Shown piece by piece: positions 8,973-17,518 of a stretch of 64,000 bases of DNA (the first letter of the stretch is position 1; every line of letters begins with the position of its first letter). The translations under genes were made by a program, and so were the position numbers. The notes beneath the pieces are model-generated. The model worked only from the letters and a program-made list of their open reading frames with translations, made no database searches and had not been told where the DNA came from. Where the stretch lies: NCBI RefSeq assembly GCF_900116205.1, contig NZ_FOZS01000002.1, positions 558,001 through 622,000 of the forward strand, written 5' to 3'. The DNA is from Halostagnicola kamekurae. Lineage in GTDB: Archaea > Halobacteriota > Halobacteria > Halobacteriales > Natrialbaceae.

Positions 8973-10937
8973 GTGAACTCAGAAAACGATCGGTCAGGGG
9001 ACCGTCCGACCCGTCGGCAGCTGCTCGGTGCCACTGGTTCGGTGCTTCTCTCGAGTGCGGCGGGCTGTCTCGACGACGATAGCGACGCGATTTCGTTTCC
9101 GCTCTCGGTCCGGCTCGAAGTCGACGCGGACAACACCGATCGCATCGCCTGGACCGCCGCGATCGCCCAGGTGATGGAGCAGACGGGCTACTTCGACGTC
9201 GAGATCGAAGAGTACGAACTCGACGATTTCCTCGAGCGCATCTTCCAGCCGAAATACGCGGCCAAGGGTAACGTTCCGTTTCTCAGCATCTCGGGGACGT
9301 TCAACCCGGAGAGTTACTGCGATCCGCTTCACGGAACCGAAAATCAGGGGCAGTGTTGCAACCTGAACGGGCTGGGGTACGACGAACTCGACGCGATGAT
9401 CGACCAGGCCCGCTTCGGCACCGAGGTCGTCGACAATCCGGCGCTTCGCGCGCGCCGGTACGACGAGATCTGGCACGAACTGGCCGAGTTCCGCGGCAGT
9501 TCCGTTATCACCTACATCACCGAAGAGTACGTCAGGAACACCGACGTCCGTGGTTTTTCGCCGTACCCGTTCGTAGAGGGGACGCTCGACTACGCGCTTT
9601 ACTCGCCGTCAGATCGCGTCCTCACCTGGATCGATCGAGACGCCGCCGGCGCAACCGGAGACGAGTGGTCGGCCCACCGAACGGGCGGCACGCTCCGATA
9701 CGGAATGGACGCGAACATCGAGTCCTTCGACCCGCCCTACAGCACGGATATTTACTCCACGTCTGCACAGTCGCTGCTGTTCGAGGGCCTGACCACCCTC
9801 GACGCCGAGGGAAACGTCTTCCCCTGGCTCGCCAAGGGATACGAGTTAGTCGACGTTCAGGACATCGACCGGCGCGCGTACGAACCGTACATGCGCCCCG
9901 TCCCGACCGACGACGAGGGCGTCCTCGAGTTCGACGGCGATGGCGACGTTCAGGCCATCGTCGTCCACCCTGACGACGACCGGATCGCGGACGATGAGGT
10001 TAGCGTGCTCACGCCCGCGGACGCGGCCGAAGCAGTCGAAGCGGGCGTCTACGGGATGCAGTATCGCTACGAGTTACACGAGGGCGTCACGTTCCACAAC
10101 GGCGAGGAACTGACCGCCGATCACGTCGTCGCGACCGCAAAGCGCTACGAGAACTCCGACGTCGCCGCACAGACGTTCGACTCGGTCCTCCACGTCGAGG
10201 CGGTCGACGAGTACGTCGTCGACATCTACGCGCAGGTGCCGGACGCCGAAGCCGAGCGGGAGCTCCCGACCTTTCGGATTCACACCCTCGAGCAGGCGGA
10301 GTTGCCCCCCAACGGGATCGATCCGCTTCAGGACACGCCGCCGATCGGGACCGGCCCATACGAGTTCGAGACCTTCGAGGACGAACGGTATTTCCGGGCC
10401 CGCAAAACCGACGACTACTGGCTCGAGCGGAAGGGTATCGACGCCCTCGAGTGGTACGACGGCCCCGAGTCGTTTCCGGCGGGCCCCGTCGTCGACGCGG
10501 TCGACGTCGAAATCATCTCGGGCGATTCGACTCGCTCCGTCGCGCTCCAGAACGACGAAATCGACCTCACGTTCGGGCTCGTCTCCTCGACGCTCGAAGC
10601 CTACGAGGACGACGACGGCTACGTCGTCGACTCGATCCAGGGCGGGGGCTATCAGTTTTTCCAGTACCCCGTCACCGTCGAGCCGTGGGACGACGCGCGA
10701 CTTCGCCGGGCCGTCAATCACCTCGTTCCGCGAAAGCGGATCGTCGAGGAGCTCCTGGACGGCTGGGGCGAGCCCGCGTGGACGATGCTGCCGAAAATAG
10801 CGCGCGAAACCGGGACGGCGGACTACGAGGCCCTCGAGGCGGATCTCCGGGAGAAAAACGCCTTCGATACGGAGGCCGCGATCGAGTTGATCGAAACGGT
10901 GATCGACGACCGGGGGTACGATTCGAACGTCCAATGA
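8973..10937 (+). CDS. ABC transporter substrate-binding lipoprotein, dipeptide family, circularly permuted
   Basis: 654 aa exported lipoprotein. It has a Tat signal (RPTRRQLLGATG) and lipobox SAAGC with the lipid-anchored C32. The fold is SBP_bac_5 (DppA/OppA type), but the order is permuted. Residues 42-222 match the C-terminal 180 or so residues of the canonical protein at 20864-22879 (shared landmarks: a CCN motif, a RYDE/AYDEFW helix, NTDV-GF, YALY-P-D). Residues 237-654 then start with TGGTLRYGMD, the normal mature N-terminus of this family, and end where the canonical protein would enter its PVDVVLET strand. Nothing is lost or duplicated. The start is GTG; the stop overlaps the next permease by 4 bases. 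Confidence 0.9.
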   Translation: MNSENDRSGDRPTRRQLLGATGSVLLSSAAGCLDDDSDAISFPLSVRLEVDADNTDRIAWTAAIAQVMEQTGYFDVEIEEYELDDFLERIFQPKYAAKGNVPFLSISGTFNPESYCDPLHGTENQGQCCNLNGLGYDELDAMIDQARFGTEVVDNPALRARRYDEIWHELAEFRGSSVITYITEEYVRNTDVRGFSPYPFVEGTLDYALYSPSDRVLTWIDRDAAGATGDEWSAHRTGGTLRYGMDANIESFDPPYSTDIYSTSAQSLLFEGLTTLDAEGNVFPWLAKGYELVDVQDIDRRAYEPYMRPVPTDDEGVLEFDGDGDVQAIVVHPDDDRIADDEVSVLTPADAAEAVEAGVYGMQYRYELHEGVTFHNGEELTADHVVATAKRYENSDVAAQTFDSVLHVEAVDEYVVDIYAQVPDAEAERELPTFRIHTLEQAELPPNGIDPLQDTPPIGTGPYEFETFEDERYFRARKTDDYWLERKGIDALEWYDGPESFPAGPVVDAVDVEIISGDSTRSVALQNDEIDLTFGLVSSTLEAYEDDDGYVVDSIQGGGYQFFQYPVTVEPWDDARLRRAVNHLVPRKRIVEELLDGWGEPAWTMLPKIARETGTADYEALEADLREKNAFDTEAAIELIETVIDDRGYDSNVQ

Positions 10938-11887
10938 CGCTCCGACGGTTCGTCCTGCGGCGGATACTGCTGATCGTCCCAGTCCTGCTCGGCGTCTCGA
11001 TGCTCACGTTCGCGCTCGTCTCGCTGACGCCCGGCGATCCGGTGAGTCGAATGGTCGCGCAGAACCCGAGCGTGACCGCAGCCGAGGAGGCCCAGCTCCG
11101 TGCCCAGTACGGCCTCGACGGCCCTGTCTGGCGGCGGTACCTCACCTGGCTCGGGAACGTCGCGACCGGCGACTTCGGCGTGGTGTACGGGACGGATCGC
11201 CCGGTTTCCGCGGTCGTCGGGAGACGATTGCCCGAGACCGTCGCGCTGGGCGTCTTCGGCTGGCTGTTCGCGGTCGGAATCGCGATCCCTACGGGGATCT
11301 ACGCCGCGGTTCGAAAGGGGACGGTGGGCGATACGGTCAGCCGCGTGTTCGCGCTGTCGGGAGTGTCGATCCCGAACTTCTGGCTCGGTCTCCTGTTCGT
11401 CCTCGTGTTCGTCCTCTGGGCGGGGTGGTGGGACGTTCGGCCGCCGCGGGAACCACTCACCCACCCGGAAACGCTGTGGCACCTGGTGTTACCCGGCGTG
11501 ACAATCGGAACGGCGACGTGCGCGTCGATCATGCGCGTCCTCCGCACGTCGATGGCCGAGGAACTGAACGAGGAGTACGTAACCGCCGCGCGTGCAAAGG
11601 GCCTCCCCGAACGTCAGGTCGTCTGCAAGCACGCGCTCCGGAACGCGCTGAGCGCGGTCGTCACCGTCGTCGCGACGCTGACCGCGGGCATCGTCGCCGG
11701 GGCCGTCGTCGTCGAGGTCGTCTTCTCTTGGCCAGGGCTCGGCCGCGAACTCGTCGCGGCGATCCACGGCCACGAGATCAACCTCGTCGTCGCGATCACG
11801 CTGCTCACCGCCGTCGCCGTCGTCGTCTGTAACCTCCTCGCGGACATCATCTATGCCGTGCTCGATCCGAGGATCAGATATGACTGA
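10934..11887 (+). CDS. ABC transporter permease, DppB/OppB type
   Basis: 317 aa inner-membrane subunit. The N-terminal FVLRRILLIVPVLLGVSMLTF and LTPGDPV are the DppB hallmarks. About six membrane segments follow, with the cytoplasmic EAA loop EYVTAARAKGLPER that docks on the ATPase. It overlaps the binding-protein stop by 4 bases (ATGA), so it is translationally coupled. It resembles the permease at 19877-20833. No ATPase gene follows in this set, so energy must come from ATPases elsewhere, possibly those at 16145-18854 (inference). Confidence 0.93.
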   Translation: MTLRRFVLRRILLIVPVLLGVSMLTFALVSLTPGDPVSRMVAQNPSVTAAEEAQLRAQYGLDGPVWRRYLTWLGNVATGDFGVVYGTDRPVSAVVGRRLPETVALGVFGWLFAVGIAIPTGIYAAVRKGTVGDTVSRVFALSGVSIPNFWLGLLFVLVFVLWAGWWDVRPPREPLTHPETLWHLVLPGVTIGTATCASIMRVLRTSMAEELNEEYVTAARAKGLPERQVVCKHALRNALSAVVTVVATLTAGIVAGAVVVEVVFSWPGLGRELVAAIHGHEINLVVAITLLTAVAVVVCNLLADIIYAVLDPRIRYD

Positions 11888-12956
11888 GGGGCGCGCCGAC
11901 CGCGGTCGGATTCGAATCCGCGGCTTCGAGTCAGAGCGAGACGAGACTCGAGGCGATTCGGCCGATGGGACGGGGAGCGCTCGAGACACCTCACTCGAGC
12001 GGCACTCGAACGCCCGGTCCGAACACGCCTCGCGCTGGCGGCGCGGCCTTTCGCGGTTCGCTCGAAACCGCGAGGCCCTCGTGGGGCTCCTGATCGTCTG
12101 CTCGATGTCGCTCGCATCGATCCTCGCCCGCCCGATCGAACTCTGGGGCGTGCCCGTCCAGCCCGTCTCGCTGGCACCGTATCCCCCCTCGGATATGCTG
12201 TGGCTCACGCAGGACGTCTCGGCGTACGACCCGCCGTCGGCGGCCCATCCGATGGGTCTCGACGGCAACGGACGCGACGTGTTCTCGCGGGTCCTCGTTG
12301 GCGGGCGGTACAGCATCTCGATCGGGCTCGTCGTCGTGACGATCACGAGCGCCATCGGGATCGCGTACGGCTCCGTCGCGGGGTATTACGGCGACTGGGT
12401 CGACGAAGCCCTGATGCGCGTCGTCGACATGATCCTCGCGTTTCCCGGCCTCGTGCTGGCGCTGGTCGTCGTCGCGCTATTCGGCAACGGCTACTGGCAA
12501 CTGGTCCTCGCGTTCTCGCTTTTCGGCTGGGCGAGCTACGCTCGAGTCATCCGCGGGGAAGTGCTCGAGGTAAAGGAGACGGAGTACGTCGTCGCGGCCA
12601 AGGCCCTGGGCGCCAGCGACCGGTCGGTCCTGTTCAGACACATCGTTCCCAACGCCGTCCCGCCGGTCGTCGTCCTCGCGACGCTCAACATCGGGACGGT
12701 CGTCATCGGCGTGGCGTCGCTCGGCTTTCTCGGGCTCGGCCTCCCGCCTGCGACCGCCGAGTGGGGGACGATGCTCGAGGGCGCTCGCGACGCGATCGTG
12801 CAGGGCCCCGGCGGCGGGATTCACTGGTGGGTGACGGTCTTCCCGGGCGGCGCGATCTTCGCGTTCGTCCTGTCGATAAACCTGATCGGCGACGCGATCA
12901 CCGACGCCCTCGACGCCCGCGAGACCGACTCGAGAGCGCGGTTCGAGCGGCGGTGA
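11880..12956 (+). CDS. ABC transporter permease, DppC/OppC type
   Basis: 358 aa. A long polar N-terminal arm (about 60 residues, RGRIRIRGFESE at its start) precedes the first membrane segment. HPMGLDGNGRDVFSRVLVGGRYSISIG is the conserved DppC region (quoted here as family signature HPMG...GRDVFSR), with the EAA loop ETEYVVAAKALGASDRSV later. I chose the ATG at 11880, overlapping the upstream stop by 8 bases; an ATG at 11853 would deepen the overlap. The N-terminal RGRIRI(R/S)GFE motif is shared with the DppC at 18854-19870, confirming that the two transporter sets are related. It is the last gene of the left set. Confidence 0.92.
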   Translation: MTEGRADRGRIRIRGFESERDETRGDSADGTGSARDTSLERHSNARSEHASRWRRGLSRFARNREALVGLLIVCSMSLASILARPIELWGVPVQPVSLAPYPPSDMLWLTQDVSAYDPPSAAHPMGLDGNGRDVFSRVLVGGRYSISIGLVVVTITSAIGIAYGSVAGYYGDWVDEALMRVVDMILAFPGLVLALVVVALFGNGYWQLVLAFSLFGWASYARVIRGEVLEVKETEYVVAAKALGASDRSVLFRHIVPNAVPPVVVLATLNIGTVVIGVASLGFLGLGLPPATAEWGTMLEGARDAIVQGPGGGIHWWVTVFPGGAIFAFVLSINLIGDAITDALDARETDSRARFERR

Positions 12957-13001
12957 GCCGGTCGGCGAATGATTTTTTGTGCTCGCCTCGGTCGTCAACG
13001 T

Positions 13002-13568
13002 ATGGCACGCGACGAATCGGCGGCGGACCGAATCGCCTATCGCAGAGCAAACGCCGTCGACCCCGAGGCCTTCCTCCGCGAACTCGCGGTCGTCGAGCCG
13101 ACCGAGGACGGCGAGAACCTCCAGTTCACTCCTGCGTTCGTCTCGAGAGTCGACCGACAGCTCGAGAAAGTCCGCTCGACGGGCGTCGAGACGGGCGACA
13201 TCGCGGACATGTTCGGCGTGACAGAAGAAAACGTGACGGTGGCGGATCGGCCGTACACGGCCTACAAGACGCGAACGACGGTTCGCAACTGGCCGTCGGA
13301 AGCCGCCCTCGAGCTAGACGTCGCGGTGGACAGGGAACTGCGCTCGGAGACCGACCGGTGGGACGAGGTCCCGCCCAGACAGCGCCACCGGCTGTTGCAG
13401 TCGCTGCGATCCTTTCGAGACGACTGCCCGTTCTGTGGGGGACCGGTGGCGATCGGCGACGAGACGGTCGAGTCCTGCTGTGGCGACACCGAGGTCGTGA
13501 CGGTCGGCTGCGGCGAGTGCGATCGCCGATTCCTCGAGTTCTCCGCCGATTCCATCCCGGGGAGATGA
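13002..13568 (+). CDS. Conserved haloarchaeal protein with C-terminal zinc ribbon
   Basis: 188 aa, function unknown. Residues 1-130 are helical and acidic and include a short GVETGDIADMFGV segment. The C-terminus has CPFCGG and, about 25 residues on, CCGDTE and GCGECDRRF, giving paired CxxC knuckles for zinc. It starts at the ATG at 13002, with an AT-rich stretch (ATGATTTTTTG) about 30 bases upstream as possible promoter. Its stop overlaps the next ORF by 4 bases, so the two are an operon. The role could be nucleic-acid or protein binding. Confidence 0.72.
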   Translation: MARDESAADRIAYRRANAVDPEAFLRELAVVEPTEDGENLQFTPAFVSRVDRQLEKVRSTGVETGDIADMFGVTEENVTVADRPYTAYKTRTTVRNWPSEAALELDVAVDRELRSETDRWDEVPPRQRHRLLQSLRSFRDDCPFCGGPVAIGDETVESCCGDTEVVTVGCGECDRRFLEFSADSIPGR

Positions 13569-14107
13569 CGGTCCGAGATTCGATCGATCGGCTCCGCCAG
13601 CCCGACTACACCGGAGAGAATCGGTGCACTCCCTGTACGCTCCTGAACGTCGCGATCGCGGCCGTCCTCGTCGCCGCGGCCACGACGGTCGCGCTCTCGA
13701 GGACCGACCGCGTCGGCGCGGCGGTCCTCGGAACCGCGCTGGCGGCCGTCTCGGGGGCGGCGATCTACCTCCGCGGGTATCTCGTTCCGGGGACGCCGCG
13801 GCTGACCGAGACCGTGCTGCCGGATCGCGTCCACCGGCGGCTCGAGACCCGCCCGTCCGGCGTCGACGACGATGCGTCAGTCGATCTCGCGTTGAAAGGC
13901 ATCGGAGCGACTCGGAGCGCGGACGACGAGCGCCCGCCTGCGGAGGATGATCGGCGGACAGTACCGCCTGACGAGAATATAGGTGAAAGCCCCGACTCGA
14001 GTGACGGCAGTTACACGAGTGATGACAGGGTCGCCAGCGAAGACGGTAGTTCTAGCGAAGACAGAGATATCGAGACTGATACGGACCAGGGACCGGTCGA
14101 GAACTAG
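13565..14107 (+). CDS. Small membrane protein with acidic C-terminal tail
   Basis: 180 aa, not assigned. After an N-terminal stretch with CTPC (CxxC) there are two closely spaced hydrophobic segments (about 28-45 and 52-70), then a basic/amphipathic linker and, from about residue 115, a long Asp/Glu/Ser-rich low-complexity tail. Its start overlaps the zinc-ribbon gene's stop (ATGA). The tail runs into the AT-rich island that begins near 13970 and base composition shifts inside the last 45 codons, so the original C-terminus may have been replaced when that DNA arrived (inference). Confidence 0.65.
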   Translation: MTVRDSIDRLRQPDYTGENRCTPCTLLNVAIAAVLVAAATTVALSRTDRVGAAVLGTALAAVSGAAIYLRGYLVPGTPRLTETVLPDRVHRRLETRPSGVDDDASVDLALKGIGATRSADDERPPAEDDRRTVPPDENIGESPDSSDGSYTSDDRVASEDGSSSEDRDIETDTDQGPVEN

Positions 14108-14413
14108 GTCAGTCGGAGAGTACCAGTAGTTGGGAGCACGATTTCTTTCTTTAGAGTTGGCATGAAACACACGGTAAGTACAGGGGAAGCAGTTACCGAA
14201 GAGGCTATCGACCTACACGAAATATACCAAAAACCGCCTGCAGAATATAGTGCGTGAGTTTAGCACGATAGGTTTGTTTATCGCCACAGCGTCGTTTTCG
14301 TTCCGAAAAAGAGTTGATGTCGATGTACTTTCCGACCACGTGAACAAGATGATTCTGATGTCTCGTTGCCCTTTGACGGCTAAGAGACAATCGATCAATA
14401 GCATCACCTGATT
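14108..14413. other. AT-rich intergenic stretch without a supported gene
   Basis: Markedly more AT-rich than the flanks. Short open frames on the minus strand (about 14205-14407) have no recognisable motif and neither haloarchaeal codon usage nor acidic composition. I read this as decayed mobile-element DNA ahead of the transposase remnant. Confidence 0.4.
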
Positions 14414-14795
14414 ATGTTCCCAGTTGAAGTCTTTTGCTCAGAGACGAGCGCCGCGAACCTGCTCCAGCAGGTTCGTTTGCACGAGGGCTTTCAGGGCCCG
14501 CGCTGCCGGTCTGAATCAGTGATCAAGTATGGTAGCTATCGAGAGTAAGCAGTATCGCTGTGAAAATTGTGGACGCACGTTCAACGATAAGACCGGCACG
14601 ATCTTCGCGAACGCAAGGATCGGCCTCGAGCAACTGATGTTCGCGTTCTATTCGTTGCTCCAGTTCAACGTGAGTATCCGCTAGTTAGAACCTGAACTTG
14701 TTGTCTCGTATCGGTCGCTACATAAGCATGTCGAGCGTTTCGCCAGAACGCTCGACAGAAAGACGCTGATCGAGGAGGTGCAGAACTGGACAGGG
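14414..14795 (+). pseudogene. Decayed IS1595-family (ISH4-like) transposase
   Basis: Translating from the ATG at 14414 gives MFPVEVFCSE, then a damaged zinc-knuckle region (GPRCRSESVIKYGSYRE), an in-frame TAA at about 14546 and a frameshift. In the shifted frame it continues with YRCENCGRTFNDKTGTIF, the zinc ribbon of IS1595 transposases, until a TAG at about 14681. A further piece (VSYRSLHKHVERFARTLD) matches the helix after the ribbon. The DDE catalytic domain is missing. No intact terminal inverted repeats were found. A dead remnant. Confidence 0.72.
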
Positions 14796-14840
14796 TCGAT
14801 CTCCCTTATTCATTCTCACACCAATAATAATTTGCAGATA

Positions 14841-15200
14841 TCATATAACAACCCGCTCTACAATTAACTTGAGTGCATACCCAAAAACGGTCCCAAGGAT
14901 TACCGTATAGAGAAGCTCAGACTGAGACCTAAGAGATAATTCAACGCTAAGTACGACCGCGACAAAGAATACAACGACCAATGAAATAACTCGAAGATAA
15001 TATTGATGTTCGGAAGAAATCTGATCACGTACGAACCATACAAATGGCCCTGTAAGAAGGAAAGTGGCTATTAATAACATTCCAATAAAGGCCCACATAT
15101 TTAAACTCAAATTCCTTTCTATAAGACGTACTATACTCACACCACCTACAAGGGCGAATGATAAAAGGATTATAATGAATTGTTTTCTGTCTGATCCCAT
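14841..15200 (-). CDS. Small four-helix membrane protein, AT-rich gene
   Basis: 119 aa: four clear hydrophobic segments separated by short charged loops, with a single basic cluster (MGSDRKQF) at the start. It is unlike its neighbours in base and codon use (many ATA, TTA, AAT codons), which suggests recent transfer with the adjacent element DNA. No family recognised. The regular spacing of membrane helices and absence of stops argue that it is a real gene, but it stands alone and expression is unproven. Confidence 0.55.
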   Translation of the reverse strand: MGSDRKQFIIILLSFALVGGVSIVRLIERNLSLNMWAFIGMLLIATFLLTGPFVWFVRDQISSEHQYYLRVISLVVVFFVAVVLSVELSLRSQSELLYTVILGTVFGYALKLIVERVVI

Positions 15201-15472
15201 GCTTATAGTAGATGGTCATGTTTGGAATCTAATATACTTTATTGGTTCTAATGGATAGTGATAAATCGCTACACACGTAGAATTGCTTAGCTCACAGTCC
15301 GATTCTGCTGTATGTGACTTACGTCACTGCTAGTCATCGTAATTACCGAATCACTCAAGTATTTTTAAGTACCAATCTGAATGAATTGATCGAACACTAT
15401 CTACTGCTAAGCGAGTTGAACCTCAAGCGAGTGGAAAACGACACACGGTGCCATCGGTCGAGGACGGTACTC

Positions 15473-16009
15473 TCACGATTCGATCCGAACCGTCGTCTCG
15501 TCGGATAAGCCCCATCGGTCCGGATCGTCGACGTTGATGACCGCGCCGATCGTGTACTCGCCCGGCTCGGCGGGCGCCCACTCCCGATCGGAGACTTTGA
15601 ACCGCTGGGGCCACCGTCTGCGAAACTGCCGCCGCTCGCCGCGGTCGAAGTGGAGTTCACCCGGCCTGTCCGGCGGCTCCCGCCGCGTCGTTCTCGAGGC
15701 CTCCGGCGCGTCGTCGATAGACCACGTCCAGCGGATCGGAGAGCGCGTTCTGATCGTGATCGGGATCGGCAACGCGTTTTTCATCGTCACCGTGAACGGA
15801 ATCGGCGTCTCGGGAGCAACTGTCGTCACCGGCGTCGAAACGTCCACCGAAACGGCACGGCGGCGGAGCCGATGGGGAACGAGGCGCTTGCTCCAGGCCG
15901 ATCCGTTGATCGTTCGTGCGGCCTGCGGATCCGACGCGGACGAGCGTTCGGACGGCGTGAACTGATCGTCGTCCCGGGAGATCGCGTTCGACTCGTAAAT
16001 CCGACGCAT
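15473..16009 (-). CDS. Conserved haloarchaeal protein with BsuPI-like beta domain
   Basis: 178 aa, function unknown. The first 50 residues are polar. Residues 55-175 look like one beta sandwich: PIPFTVTMKNALPIPITI, WTWSID, then ERRQFRRRWPQ and EPGEYTIGAVI. The order (a strand with N-x-x-P, an aromatic strand, and a final PG-E-Y-T strand) resembles BsuPI/intracellular proteinase inhibitor domains; this is my inference. I chose the ATG at 16009 (MRRIYESNAIS); the open frame upstream has no family-like sequence. It lies just downstream of the transporter ATPase gene on the same strand with a 135-base gap. Confidence 0.65.
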   Translation of the reverse strand: MRRIYESNAISRDDDQFTPSERSSASDPQAARTINGSAWSKRLVPHRLRRRAVSVDVSTPVTTVAPETPIPFTVTMKNALPIPITIRTRSPIRWTWSIDDAPEASRTTRREPPDRPGELHFDRGERRQFRRRWPQRFKVSDREWAPAEPGEYTIGAVINVDDPDRWGLSDETTVRIES

Positions 16010-16144
16010 TACCAGTGAGAGGGAGCTCCGGAGGCAAAATCCTTCCGAGGGTTCAACCGTTTCCGGCGGCGAGGGACCGACGTGATCGCAGTTCGATCGC
16101 GGTTCGACGGGCGAGACTGGCAAGCAGGCCGTCTCGATCCTGTC

Positions 16145-17518
16145 TCAATCGTCGGCGAGTGTTTCGTCTTGTCTGGCTCCGGCGGTTCCCGCCTGTCGGT
16201 GCGCGTCCCCGTCCTCGTAGCGAAGACAGTCGATCGCGTGGGTCCGCGAGAGGTCGACGGACGACGGCTCGGTCGTCTCACACGGCGAGACGAACCGCTC
16301 CTCGAGCGTCGCCGCCGCGGCGGCGCTGTCGACCGAGTGCAACTCGTCGATCGAACTCGCGAGGAGTTCCTCGGCGGCGGGGTCCGATAGCGGGTCCGGG
16401 ATCCCGAACTCCGAGCGAACGAGTTCGTCGATGTCCGCCCTCGAGAGCGCAGTCACGTCCTCTCGGGCCGACTCGTCGGTTATCGTCACGAGCTCGTCGA
16501 CGGCGTCTGCGTCCTCGGCGCGGAGCTTGAAGCTTAGCACCGACCGCCACGCCGACTGCTCGAGGTCGAACTCCTCGGGCGGGATGACCCGGGGACACCG
16601 CGTGTGGAACCGACAGCCCGAGGGCGGATCGATCGGTGACGGGACCTGTCCCTCGAGGAGGATCTTCTCGCCGTCCCAGAGCGGGTCCGGTTCGGGGATC
16701 GCAGAGAGCAGCGCCTCGGTGTAGGGGTGGTACGGCTCCGAGAACACCTCCTCGGTGGTCCCGACTTCGGCGAACTCGCCGAGGTACATGACCGCGATCC
16801 GGTCCGCGATGTGTTCGACGACGCTCAGGTCGTGGGCGATGAAGATATAGGAGAGGTCGAACTCCTCCTGGAGGTCTTCGAGCAGGTTCAGGATCTGGGC
16901 CTGGACGCTCACGTCGAGGGCGCTCACTGGTTCGTCACAGACGATGATCTCGGGATCGACCGCCAGCGCTCGGGCGATGCCGATCCGCTGGCGCTGTCCG
17001 CCGGAGAACTCGTGGGGATACCGGTGGACGTGGCTCGGATTGAGGCCGACGGTCTCGAGCAGTTCCTGAACGCGCTCGTTGCGCGCCTCGCCGTCGGCGA
17101 TGTCATGGATGTCGAGCGGTTCGCCGATGATGTCCCCGACCGTGAGACGCGGGTTCAGACTCGAGAACGGGTCCTGAAAGATGTACTGGAGGTCCGTCCG
17201 GAGGTCGCGCAGTTCGGAACTCGAGAGATCCGTGAGTTCGACCTCCCGCGGCTCGCCGGTTTCCGTCCGTCTGGTGTACGTGATCGATCCCTCGGTCGGT
17301 TCGATGAGTCGCAGGAGCGATCGGCCGAGCGTCGTCTTCCCGCAACCGCTCTCGCCGACGACTCCCAGCGTTTCGCCGGGGTACAACTCGAGGTCGACGC
17401 CGTCGACCGCCTTGACGAGTTCCGACCGGCCGAGTAGCGTGTCGACGAAGCCGTTGGTGTTCTCGTAGTGTTTCGTCAGTCCGGTCGACCGCAGGATCGG
17501 CCGCTGCTCGTTAGTCAT
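16145..17518 (-). CDS. Oligopeptide/dipeptide ABC transporter ATP-binding protein, OppF/DppF type
   Basis: 457 aa. Walker A GESGCGKT at 55-62, Q-loop [13 protein letters not shown], signature [15 protein letters not shown], Walker [13 protein letters not shown], and the H-loop IAHDLSVV. The C-terminal oligo_HPY region begins normally ([10 protein letters not shown]), but about 100 acidic residues separate its second Cys from the third (SPCE), where the family normally has only a short spacer before the last two Cys (these cysteines hold a 4Fe-4S cluster in bacterial DppD/DppF). ATG 17518 overlaps the upstream stop by 8 bases; a GTG at 17527 is the alternative start. Last gene of the transporter operon. 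Confidence 0.93.
   Translation of the reverse strand: MTNEQRPILRSTGLTKHYENTNGFVDTLLGRSELVKAVDGVDLELYPGETLGVVGESGCGKTTLGRSLLRLIEPTEGSITYTRRTETGEPREVELTDLSSSELRDLRTDLQYIFQDPFSSLNPRLTVGDIIGEPLDIHDIADGEARNERVQELLETVGLNPSHVHRYPHEFSGGQRQRIGIARALAVDPEIIVCDEPVSALDVSVQAQILNLLEDLQEEFDLSYIFIAHDLSVVEHIADRIAVMYLGEFAEVGTTEEVFSEPYHPYTEALLSAIPEPDPLWDGEKILLEGQVPSPIDPPSGCRFHTRCPRVIPPEEFDLEQSAWRSVLSFKLRAEDADAVDELVTITDESAREDVTALSRADIDELVRSEFGIPDPLSDPAAEELLASSIDELHSVDSAAAAATLEERFVSPCETTEPSSVDLSRTHAIDCLRYEDGDAHRQAGTAGARQDETLADD

Noticed and set aside
14205-14407. Two overlapping 61-64 codon minus-strand frames
   Set aside because: No motif, no acidic composition, within decayed AT-rich DNA.
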